In this document: in pieces, positions 6,655 through 12,735 of the stretch
How the letters are laid out: each line of letters starts with the position of its first letter
How positions within the stretch are numbered: position 1 is the first letter of the stretch
DNA from: Thermoplasmata archaeon
GTDB lineage: Archaea > Thermoplasmatota > Thermoplasmata > UBA184
Assembly (NCBI GenBank): GCA_030064695.1
Contig: JASHYV010000109.1
Span: 1-12,735 of the forward strand
Direction of reading: 5' to 3'
DNA length: 12,735 nucleotides
Made by a program: the position numbers and the translations under genes
The notes under the pieces: model-generated
What the model saw: only the letters and a program-made list of their open reading frames with translations
Databases searched by the model: none
Told to the model about the DNA's origin: nothing

Positions 6655-7515
6655 ATGGGCTCCCGTCCTCCGCCGCCCGCCGAGCGCGTGCGGGAGAAGC
6701 TGCGGCTCTTCGCCGGCGACCGGCTCGCGCGCGAGATGCCCTCGGGCTACCAGCGCCTGGGGCATGTGCTGGTGCTGCGGCTCCCCTCCCGACTCCGCCC
6801 GTACTACCCCGCCCTCGGCCTCGCCTGGCAGGAGGAGCTCGGCGTCTCCACCGTGCTCGTCCGCACCGGTCCGATCGACGGCGAGCTGAGGACCCCCACC
6901 GTCGAGCGGATCGCCGGCGGGCCGACCGAGACGGAGGTGGTCGAGCACGGGATCCGCTGGCGGTTCGACGCCGCCTCGATCATGTTCGCGGCCGGGAACC
7001 GCACCGAGCGGCGCCGGGCCGGCCGCCTGGTCGATCCCGGCGAGAGCGTGGTGGACCTCTTCGCGGGCATCGGCTACTTCGCGATCCCCGCGGCGGTCCA
7101 CGGCGCCCGGGAGGTGTTCGCCGTCGACAAGAACCCGGTCGCGATCCGGTACCTCGTCGAGAACGCCCGACGGAACCGGGTCGCCGACCGGGTCCGCCCG
7201 ATCGAGGGCGACAACCGGACGGTGGAGCTGCCGCGCGGCGCCGCCGACCGGGTGTTCCTGGGCTACCTGCCGAGCGCGCTCCCCTGGGTGGGCCGGGCCG
7301 TGGAGCTCGTTCGGCCCGGCGGCTGGATCCACGTCCACCTGGTCCTCGACGCCCGCCACGCCCGCTCGCACGCCGAGCGCGAGGTCGAGCGCGCCCTCGC
7401 CGACGTCGGCGCCGCCGCGGCCGAGCCGCCCCACGCCCGGCGCGTGAAACCGTACGGACCGGGGCGCACCCACGTCGTGGTCGACGCGAAGATCGGGCCC
7501 CGGCCGAGGGCCTAG
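6655..7515 (+). CDS. taw2: tRNA(Phe) wybutosine-pathway aminocarboxypropyltransferase Taw2
   Basis: 286 residues. In archaea Taw2 transfers the 3-amino-3-carboxypropyl group of SAM to C7 of 4-demethylwyosine at position 37 of tRNA-Phe. The N-terminal module (GYQRLGHVLVLRLP, 31-44) leads to AGNRTERRRAG (113-123). The Rossmann SAM site is VVDLFAGIGYFAIP (132-145), then VFAVDKNPVAIRYLVEN (154-170) and EGDNR (184-188). The catalytic-loop position reads LGYLPS (202-207), the Taw2/TYW2 form, rather than the MNLP-type motif of the related m1G37 methyltransferase Trm5. That contrast is the main reason for the call. It starts 4 nt after the TrmB-type regulator stop. Its TAG stop overlaps the opposite-strand aminotransferase stop in the palindrome CTAG. 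Confidence 0.85.
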   Translation: MGSRPPPPAERVREKLRLFAGDRLAREMPSGYQRLGHVLVLRLPSRLRPYYPALGLAWQEELGVSTVLVRTGPIDGELRTPTVERIAGGPTETEVVEHGIRWRFDAASIMFAAGNRTERRRAGRLVDPGESVVDLFAGIGYFAIPAAVHGAREVFAVDKNPVAIRYLVENARRNRVADRVRPIEGDNRTVELPRGAADRVFLGYLPSALPWVGRAVELVRPGGWIHVHLVLDARHARSHAEREVERALADVGAAAAEPPHARRVKPYGPGRTHVVVDAKIGPRPRA

Positions 7516-8633
7516 GCCGCGGGCGCGAGCGGCCGCAGCGCCGCGACGGCGCGGGGGAACGACGCGGCGAACCGGTCGAGGTCCCGCGCGGGGTTCGAGA
7601 ACGAGACCCTCACGAACTCCTGCCCGTGGAGCGGCGAGAGGTAGTTGCCCGCGCGGACGAACACCCCGTCGGTGAGCAGCATCTCCTGCTGGAGCGCCAC
7701 CGGCGAGATCCCGGTCCGGGCGATGTCGATCACCGTCATGTTCGCGCGGGACGGGTAGACCGGCAGCGCGGTGCCCGGCACCGCGGCGACCACGTCCCGG
7801 ACCCGGGCCAGGTTGGCGCGGGTCTGCCGGACGACGTCGCCGATCCAGCGGGACTTCGTCTTCAGCGCGGCGACGGCCGCGACCTGGGAGAGCACGTTGA
7901 CGCCGAGGTCGTTGGTGTTGTACCGGGCGAGCTCCCGGATCCGGTCGGGGGTCGCGAGCAGGCCGCCCAACCGGAGGCCGGCGAGGCCGCAGTTCTTCGA
8001 GACCGACCAGACCGTGACGGTCTCCTCGGGCGCGAACTCCGCGGCGAGGGCGTGGCCCTCCGAGAAGTCCCGGTAGGTGATGTCGTTGAGCAGGAGGAGG
8101 CCGTGGTCGTGGGCCACCTCGGCGATCGCCCGGACCTCGTCGCGGGGGTACCCCGATCCGAGCGGGTTCAACGGGTCGATGAGCAGGATCATGCGGGTCT
8201 TCGGGCCGATCGCGGCCTGGACCCGCTCCGCGGTCAGGTGGAACGGCGGCGCGTAGAGGTCGAGATTGACCGTGCGCGCGCCGCTCAACTCGATGAACCG
8301 GTGGATGATGAGGTAGCTCGGGTCGGAGGCGATGACCTCGTCCCCCGCGTGGAGGAGCGCCCGCGTGAGCATGTAGAGCGACTCGGTGCCGCCCGAGGTC
8401 AGGAACGGCACGAGGTTCGGGAGCCCCAGGTCCGCGCGCACGAGGTCGAGCAGCTCCGGGTCGCCGCTGGCGAGCGGGTAGCCCTCGTACCGGCGCTCGG
8501 CGATGGCGGCGAGCAGCGCCTCGCGCACGACCTCGGGCGGCACCAGGTGGTTCGTGTTCTGCGAGAGCCAGGCCACCTCGCGACGGTGCGCGTGCGCGTA
8601 GCGGAACGCGTCGAACGGGGCCGGGTCGGGCAC
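7512..8633 (-). CDS. Class I/II PLP-dependent aminotransferase, GTG start
   Basis: 373 residues; a fold-type I PLP enzyme that would move an amino group between an amino acid and a 2-oxo acid in the cytosol. Visible landmarks: GGTES (81-85) at the phosphate-binding turn, NPLG (156-159), NDITYRDF (183-190) with the Asp and Tyr that hold the cofactor, the Schiff-base Lys in SVSKNCGLAGLRLGG (K213), and the C-terminal VRVSFSNP whose Arg should bind the substrate carboxylate. The N-terminus (NTNHLVPPEVVREAL, YEGYPLASGDPELLDL) recalls the HisC/CobD/aspartate-aminotransferase group, but the substrate is not determined. No ATG precedes the conserved start. The GTG at 8633 is the only sensible start codon and lies 28 nt after a TATA-like box. 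It is 26 nt downstream of the ubiE-like gene. Confidence 0.85.
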   Translation of the reverse strand: MPDPAPFDAFRYAHAHRREVAWLSQNTNHLVPPEVVREALLAAIAERRYEGYPLASGDPELLDLVRADLGLPNLVPFLTSGGTESLYMLTRALLHAGDEVIASDPSYLIIHRFIELSGARTVNLDLYAPPFHLTAERVQAAIGPKTRMILLIDPLNPLGSGYPRDEVRAIAEVAHDHGLLLLNDITYRDFSEGHALAAEFAPEETVTVWSVSKNCGLAGLRLGGLLATPDRIRELARYNTNDLGVNVLSQVAAVAALKTKSRWIGDVVRQTRANLARVRDVVAAVPGTALPVYPSRANMTVIDIARTGISPVALQQEMLLTDGVFVRAGNYLSPLHGQEFVRVSFSNPARDLDRFAASFPRAVAALRPLAPAA

Positions 8634-8656
8634 GGTCGGTCGCAGCGGCCGCGGCG

Positions 8657-8667
8657 GGTTTAACGGC
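8657..8667 (-). promoter_or_regulatory. TATA-like box for the aminotransferase, overlapping the ubiE-like stop codon
   Basis: On the minus strand CCGTTAAACCC contains the TAA stop of the ubiE-like gene (8660-8662). The TTAAA core centres 28 nt before the GTG start at 8633, the spacing expected for a leaderless archaeal transcript. Overlap with an A/T-rich stop codon means chance cannot be excluded. Confidence 0.45.
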
Positions 8668-9457
8668 TTTGGGTCGCCGTCGTCGCTCCGGCCTCGGCGA
8701 GGAACGTCGTCACGATGCCGAGCGACTGCGGCCGCCGCTCGACCCGCGCGAACCCGGCGCCGCGCAGGAGCTCGACGAGCGCGGAGGAGGGCGGCAGGCT
8801 CCGCAGCGAGTCCGGCAGGTACCGGTACGGCCCCTCGCTCGCGACGGCGGCGCCGAGGAACGGCACCACGCGGTCGAAGTAGGCATGGAAGAGCCCTCCG
8901 AACGCCGGCGAGGTGGGTTCGGTGATCTCGAGCGTGAGCAGGACGCCGCCCGGCCGGAGCACGCGGTGGAGCTCGCGGAAGGCGGCGCCCAGGTCCCGCA
9001 GGTTCCGGGCGACGAACGCGTTGGTCACGAGGTCGAAGGCGCCGTCCGCGAACGGGAGTTTGAGCGCGGTCGCCCGGGCGAGGTCGATCCGCGGCCACTC
9101 GGGCGTCGCGCCCTGGCGGAGCCGGGCCCGGCGCAGCATCGCGCCGGTGAAGTCGGTCGCCGTGACCCGCGCGGCGGGGAACCGATGGGCCGCGAGCCGG
9201 GCCAGGTCGCCGGTGCCGCACCCGACGTCCAGGATGCGGGCGACCCGGTGGTCGGCGCGGAAGCGGTCCAGGTCCCAGAACGCCCGGGGGCGCCAGAGGA
9301 AGTCGTTCCCGAGCGACGCGACGTGGTCGAACCAGTCGTACCGCTCCGCGATGTGCGTGAACATCCGCCGGACGTCCCGTTCGAAGGTCGGGCTGTCCCG
9401 CTCGGGATACGGCGAGCCGTCGGCGGCCCGCCGGCCGTCTCCCGCCGCGTCGGCCAT
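8660..9457 (-). CDS. ubiE: UbiE/MenG-type quinone C-methyltransferase
   Basis: 265 residues; SAM-dependent methyltransferase that in this family performs the ring C-methylation making menaquinone from demethylmenaquinone (or the ubiquinone equivalent). The N-terminal signature is present: IAERYDWFDHVASLG (36-50) then DFLWR. The SAM motif is LDVGCGTGD (76-84), followed by VTATDFTGAMLRRAR. The second signature RNLRDLGAAFRELHRVLRPG lies at 151-170, and the late family block YRYLPDSLRSLP at 211-222 is close to bacterial UbiE/MenG. These together distinguish it from generic methyltransferases. ATG 9457 is chosen because it begins 28 nt after a TATA-like box; the frame runs far upstream, but only antisense to nothing and inside the ATPase gene. 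It lies between the ATPase-TPR gene (26 nt) and the aminotransferase (26 nt), all co-directional. Confidence 0.88.
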   Translation of the reverse strand: MADAAGDGRRAADGSPYPERDSPTFERDVRRMFTHIAERYDWFDHVASLGNDFLWRPRAFWDLDRFRADHRVARILDVGCGTGDLARLAAHRFPAARVTATDFTGAMLRRARLRQGATPEWPRIDLARATALKLPFADGAFDLVTNAFVARNLRDLGAAFRELHRVLRPGGVLLTLEITEPTSPAFGGLFHAYFDRVVPFLGAAVASEGPYRYLPDSLRSLPPSSALVELLRGAGFARVERRPQSLGIVTTFLAEAGATTATQSR

Positions 9458-9480
9458 GCCGGACTCGACCCCGCCCGGTC

Positions 9481-9491
9481 CCTTCAAGCGT
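9481..9491 (-). promoter_or_regulatory. TATA-like box for the ubiE-like gene, overlapping the ATPase stop codon
   Basis: On the minus strand CGCTTGAAGG contains the TGA stop of the ATPase-TPR gene (9484-9486). The TTGAA core centres 28 nt before the ATG at 9457. It is a weaker match to a TATA box than the ones before the ATPase and the aminotransferase. Confidence 0.35.
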
Positions 9492-11922
9492 GCGGGCGGT
9501 CCGATTGGAGCGCGCGCTCGAGCGCGGCGATGCGGGTCTCGAAGTCCGGTCGGTGCTCGCGGATCCCGGCGGCGAGCGCGGTCGCGAGGCCCTGCCGTGC
9601 CGCGGCGAGGTCGCCGCGGACCTGGCCCAGGTGCGCGAGGCGGAACTCGACCTCGGCGATCTCCGCCGGGGTCGCCATCTCCCGAGCCTGCCGGAGCGCG
9701 TCCCGGTACTGGGCTTCCGCCGTGTCGTAGGCGCCCTCGGACTCCGCGATCATCCCCCGGGTCATCGCCACCTGCTCCGCCGCGAGCCGGTCCCCGAGCG
9801 GCCCCGTCGCCTCGACCGCGCGGTCGAGCGCCGCCCGCGCCTCGGGCACGCGGTCGAGCTCCGCCTGCCACTGGGCGAGGTTGATGTGGCAGTAGCCGAT
9901 CCAGATCGGCGACTTCGACTGTTCGGCGGCCTCGATCGCCCGCGCGAGGTGGGCCAGTGCGTCCTCGACGCGGCCCGCCCCGTACTCGATCACGGCCGTG
10001 TTCATCAGCACCCGCGCGTGCGCGGCGTGGTCCGACGCCGTCGCGAAGAGCGTCCCCGCGCGGGCGTACAGCTGGAGCGCCGCGTCGAGGCGGGACCGGC
10101 CGAACGGCACCATCGTGTTCGCGAGGTCGACCAGCGCGTGGCCCTGCTCGAACGCGGTGCCTTCCGTCTCGGCGATCGAGAGCGCGGTCTGCCGGTGCTT
10201 CTCCGACTCGGCGAGGTCGCCCCGACGCCAGGCCACCGTGCCCAGGATGCGGTGGGCGACGAGCAGGTCCCGCGGCGTGCCGACCTTGCGCAGGAGCTCC
10301 GCCGCCTCGGTGGCCATGAGCCGGGCCGAGCCCCATTCGGCCTCGTCGGCCCGGGTCTGGGCCAGTCCCAGGAGCGCGCGACCGAGCTCGAGGTCGCTGT
10401 CGGGCCGCCCGCGGGCCAGCTCGACCGCCTCGAGGAGCACTTCCTCGGACCGCTTCAGGAGACCGAGCTCGTCGAGCAGACGCCCCTCGTCGGTGAGGAT
10501 CCGCAGTTCGGCGCGCGGATCCGGGGGGTCGCGCCGTCGCTGGGCCTCGAGCGCGCGCGCGAGGTGCGCGGCCGCGGTGTCGAGTCCGTAGCCCCGGGCC
10601 GCGCTCTGCGCGGCGCGGAGATTGTACTCCACCGCCCTCTCATCGTCCCGGCCGAGGAAGAACTGGCGGGCGAGCTCGGAGTCGCTGGCCCGGCCCGCCG
10701 CCGCGAGCGCCCGGCCCGCCTTCCGGTGGAGAAGACGACGCCGGGTCTCGGTCAAGTCCCCGTAGACGCGCAGGCGCACCGCCTCCGACACGAACTCGTA
10801 GACCTCGCCGCCCTTCTCCCGGACCAGTCCTTCGCCGACCAGGCGGTCGAGGCTCTCGGTGACCCGCTCCTCGCTCGCCCCGGCGACGGCGGCGAGGGTC
10901 GGGAAGGCGAACTCCCGCCCCAGGATCGCGGCGTAGGTGAGGAGGCGTCGGGACGCGTCGTCCAGCGCATCGACCCGGTCGAGCAGGATCTCCGTGACGT
11001 CCCGGGACGGGGCGTCGCCGCCGGCGCGCACGGACGGGCCGCCACCCGCCGAGGCGCGGACGAGCTGCTCGACGAAGAGCGGGTTCCCCTCCGTCTGAGC
11101 GTGCCACCGGAGGACGTCGCCCGGGTCGGGCTCCCGGCCTCCCAGCACCCACCGAGCGAGCTCGCCGACCTCCGCCACGGTCATCGGCCGGAGCTCGATC
11201 CGTCGCAGACTCGGCGACTGCTGGATCACCTCGAGGACGGCCCGGGTCCGGTGCGGCCACTCCGACACCGGCGTCGAGGCGGTGGCCACGAACGCGACGG
11301 ACTGGTGCGACCAGCTCCCCACGAACCGTCGGAAGAAGTCGAGCGAGGAGTCGTCGGCGAACGGCAGGTCGTCGACGGCGAGCAGCACCGGACGGGTGCG
11401 GGCGATCGCGCCCACGTGCTCTCCGATGCGGGCGAGCAGCGCGTCCCGGCCCGCGGACGCCCCCTCGACCATTTCGCCGGCGAACGGCGACAGGAGCCCT
11501 TCGAGCTCCTCCGCCCCGTTCCCGTCCGCGGCCGGCCCGGCCGCCTCCCGGTCCTCCGGCCGGGCGACGGGGCCGTACGGGGCGAGGAACAGCGGCAGCG
11601 TGTCCCCCTCGCCGTCGGACGCCGGGGGGCGCTCGGTCGGCCGCCCCGAGACCCCGAACATCTCGCGCAGGAGCGTGAACGGCGGCGGCAGCTCGAGGGG
11701 CAGGGCGCGCCCGTGGAGCACCTCGAAGCCCCGGCGCCGGGCCCGATCGACGAGGCTGCGCAGCACCTGGCTCTTCCCGATCCCCGCCGGCCCGGTGAGC
11801 AGGAGGCCCTCCCCGTGCCCGTCGGCGCTCCGATCGAAGAGCCGGCCGACCTCGACCCACAGCTCCGGTCGCCCGACCGAGGGGGTCGGCTCCCCGCGCG
11901 CGGAGCCCGACCCGGCGGCCAT
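9484..11922 (-). CDS. AAA/STAND-like P-loop ATPase with C-terminal TPR array
   Basis: 812 residues, no membrane segment. The N-terminal ATPase (about 15-290) has Walker A GPAGIGKS (44-51), Walker B VLLAVDDLPFAD (179-190, D184/D185) and GNPLFVEQ (279-286), the hallmark of MalT/AAA_16-type regulatory ATPases. Residues about 93-160 are a Pro/Gly/Asp-rich insertion between the Walker motifs. A winged-helix-like regulatory segment follows (about 310-405, including RRLLTYAAILGREF and VYEFVSEAVRLRVYG). From about 410 to the end there are roughly ten TPR-like helical repeats with alternating A-L-Y/G-A patterns. In relatives this design is a nucleotide-gated switch whose repeats sense a ligand or partner; MalT and LuxR-like proteins add a DNA-binding or cyclase output, but none is visible here. 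The ATG at 11922 lies 27 nt after the box CTATAAG. The TPR part is paralogous to the gene just upstream. Confidence 0.85.
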   Translation of the reverse strand: MAAGSGSARGEPTPSVGRPELWVEVGRLFDRSADGHGEGLLLTGPAGIGKSQVLRSLVDRARRRGFEVLHGRALPLELPPPFTLLREMFGVSGRPTERPPASDGEGDTLPLFLAPYGPVARPEDREAAGPAADGNGAEELEGLLSPFAGEMVEGASAGRDALLARIGEHVGAIARTRPVLLAVDDLPFADDSSLDFFRRFVGSWSHQSVAFVATASTPVSEWPHRTRAVLEVIQQSPSLRRIELRPMTVAEVGELARWVLGGREPDPGDVLRWHAQTEGNPLFVEQLVRASAGGGPSVRAGGDAPSRDVTEILLDRVDALDDASRRLLTYAAILGREFAFPTLAAVAGASEERVTESLDRLVGEGLVREKGGEVYEFVSEAVRLRVYGDLTETRRRLLHRKAGRALAAAGRASDSELARQFFLGRDDERAVEYNLRAAQSAARGYGLDTAAAHLARALEAQRRRDPPDPRAELRILTDEGRLLDELGLLKRSEEVLLEAVELARGRPDSDLELGRALLGLAQTRADEAEWGSARLMATEAAELLRKVGTPRDLLVAHRILGTVAWRRGDLAESEKHRQTALSIAETEGTAFEQGHALVDLANTMVPFGRSRLDAALQLYARAGTLFATASDHAAHARVLMNTAVIEYGAGRVEDALAHLARAIEAAEQSKSPIWIGYCHINLAQWQAELDRVPEARAALDRAVEATGPLGDRLAAEQVAMTRGMIAESEGAYDTAEAQYRDALRQAREMATPAEIAEVEFRLAHLGQVRGDLAAARQGLATALAAGIREHRPDFETRIAALERALQSDRPHA

Positions 11923-11945
11923 CGATGGATGGAGCCGAGCTCCGG

Positions 11946-11952
11946 CTTATAG
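11946..11952 (-). promoter_or_regulatory. TATA box for the ATPase-TPR gene, containing the upstream stop codon
   Basis: On the minus strand CTATAAG is the best TATA match in the window, preceded by GAG. Its centre is 27 nt before the ATPase ATG at 11922. The TAA within it is the stop codon of the upstream TPR gene (11947-11949). Spacing and sequence both fit a leaderless archaeal promoter inside what otherwise looks like an operon. Confidence 0.6.
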
Positions 11953-12735
11953 CTCTCGTCCCGGGGTCAGATCGGCGTCGGCCGCCCCGGGGGACGCGCC
12001 GGGCGCGGCGCCTTCCACCTGGCGCTTGAGGTCGTCGAAGGCCGCCGCCAGTTGCGGCCGGACCTCGGGCAGACCGAGGGTCGCCGCGAGCCGGAGCGCG
12101 CGGCGCGCCCCGTCGAGATCCCGCGTCTTGAACCGCAGGCGGGCCAGGTGGAACTCGACCTCCGCCTCGTCGGCGGGCAGGTGGAACCGGCGGCAGATGT
12201 CGGCCGCGCGCTCGTACGCCCGTTCGGCATCCTCCCACTCGCCTCGCCGCTCGTGGATCTGGCCCCGGTTGAGCTGCACCTGCTCCAAGCCGAGCTCGTC
12301 CTGGAGCCGCTCCAGGATCCGGCCCGCCTGCTCGTTGTCCCGCTGGGCCTCGTCGAGCTGTCCCAGCGCGAGCCGCATCTCGACGCCCGAGAGGAGCGCC
12401 CGGCCGGTCGACCTGGGGTCGTGGGCCCGCTCGCCCGCGTCCCGCGCCCGCTCCAGGTACTCCAATCCGTCCATCGGGCGCACCTCGCCCACCGCCACCC
12501 CCAAGTTGTGGTACGCGCGGGAGAGCTCGACCCAGTCGCCGGTCTGCCGCAGGCGATCGACGGCCCGCTCGTACCACTCGATCGCGATCGTGCGGACCTC
12601 CGGCCCGAGCAGCGCGAACGAGTTCCCGATGTCGATCGAGAGCCGGCCCAGGAGCCGCGGGTCGCGGCTGGCGCCGAGGAGCTCGAACGCCCGCATGCTC
12701 TCGTCCAGCGCGTCGCGGTACGCGCCCCGCTGGAA
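11947..12735 (-). CDS. TPR-repeat protein, 5' end outside window
   Basis: 262 residues are visible. The frame is open to the right edge and the sequence before the ATG at 12696 (GAYRDALDESM) is already TPR-like, so that Met is almost certainly internal. The fragment is TPR-like helical repeats throughout, for example AIEWYERAVDRLRQTGDW, GLEYLERARDAGERAHDP, GQLDEAQRDNEQAGRILERL and GEWEDAERAYERAADICRRF. A short Ala/Gly/Pro/Asp-rich tail ends in GREL. It aligns essentially without gaps to the C-terminal ~260 residues of the ATPase-TPR protein downstream. In one 50-residue block (138-187 counted from the internal Met, against 716-765 of the ATPase) I count 23 identities. The missing N-terminus may therefore also carry a P-loop ATPase, but this cannot be seen. 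It ends 24 nt before the ATPase gene. Confidence 0.85.
   Translation of the reverse strand, partial: FQRGAYRDALDESMRAFELLGASRDPRLLGRLSIDIGNSFALLGPEVRTIAIEWYERAVDRLRQTGDWVELSRAYHNLGVAVGEVRPMDGLEYLERARDAGERAHDPRSTGRALLSGVEMRLALGQLDEAQRDNEQAGRILERLQDELGLEQVQLNRGQIHERRGEWEDAERAYERAADICRRFHLPADEAEVEFHLARLRFKTRDLDGARRALRLAATLGLPEVRPQLAAAFDDLKRQVEGAAPGASPGAADADLTPGREL

Noticed and set aside
7626..8663. 345-codon plus-strand frame opposite the aminotransferase
   Set aside because: It has no motif and Val/Arg/Glu/Asp-rich composition typical of antisense shadows; the minus strand has the PLP lysine and other catalytic landmarks.
8634..9221. Upstream extension of the aminotransferase frame into the UbiE-like gene
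   Set aside because: The extension is shadow sequence of the methyltransferase gene. The GTG at 8633 precedes the conserved domain and fits the TATA-like spacing.
9458..10336. Long N-terminal extension of the UbiE-like frame
   Set aside because: It overlaps the ATPase-TPR gene in another frame, is Arg/Gly/Pro-rich, and has no domain; MADAAG at 9457 fits the family start.
9490..11952. 820-codon open frame on the plus strand, antisense to the ATPase-TPR gene
   Set aside because: Its translation is Arg/Pro/Glu-rich with no recognisable motif, while the minus strand has clear Walker motifs and TPRs. Long antisense frames are expected at this GC content.
10640..12577. 645-codon minus-strand frame spanning the TPR and ATPase genes
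   Set aside because: It is an Arg/Gly/Pro-rich alternate frame of two well-supported genes with recognisable motifs.

Overview
The window is very GC-rich (I judge around 70% by eye) and is densely packed with genes on both strands. It reads as archaeal. It has an Alba chromatin protein, a TrmB-type regulator, a wybutosine enzyme of the Trm5/Taw2 family, and a class II tRNA-Leu gene that does not encode CCA. Short A/T-rich boxes sit about 27-36 nt before many start codons, as expected for TATA-directed, often leaderless archaeal transcripts. The proteins are not acidic like haloarchaeal ones, and a UbiE/MenG-type methyltransferase suggests a respiratory menaquinone-like quinone. A high-GC Thermoplasmatota-like lineage fits best, but that placement is inference.

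Layout. Plus strand 1-1084: the 3' end of a nucleoside phosphorylase, then a GNAT acetyltransferase. Minus strand 1085-2161: tRNA-Leu(GAG) followed 17 nt later by a zinc-ribbon/coiled-coil protein of unknown function. Plus strand 2284-2616: Alba. Minus strand 2561-4375: a multi-pass membrane protein that appears to fuse a DUF1614-like domain to an RDD domain. Plus strand 4442-7515: an aspartase-like lyase, a TrmB-family regulator and Taw2. Minus strand 7512-12735, transcribed from the right edge leftwards: a TPR protein cut by the window end, a P-loop ATPase with TPR repeats, a UbiE-type methyltransferase and a class I/II aminotransferase.

The aspartase gene and the DUF1614-RDD gene diverge from a 66-bp gap centred on the palindrome AAACGTTT, which could act as a TATA element in both directions. 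In the right-hand cluster each gene seems to carry its own TATA-like box overlapping the stop codon of the gene before it. All three convergent gene pairs abut or overlap, leaving no space for intergenic terminators. No stretch longer than about 125 bases lacks a gene.

I see no CRISPR array, insertion sequence, phage gene or classical defence cassette. The least ordinary content is the tandem pair of related TPR proteins at the right end (one with a MalT/STAND-like ATPase module), the DUF1614-RDD fusion, the tRNA-Leu/zinc-ribbon unit, and the compact promoter architecture.
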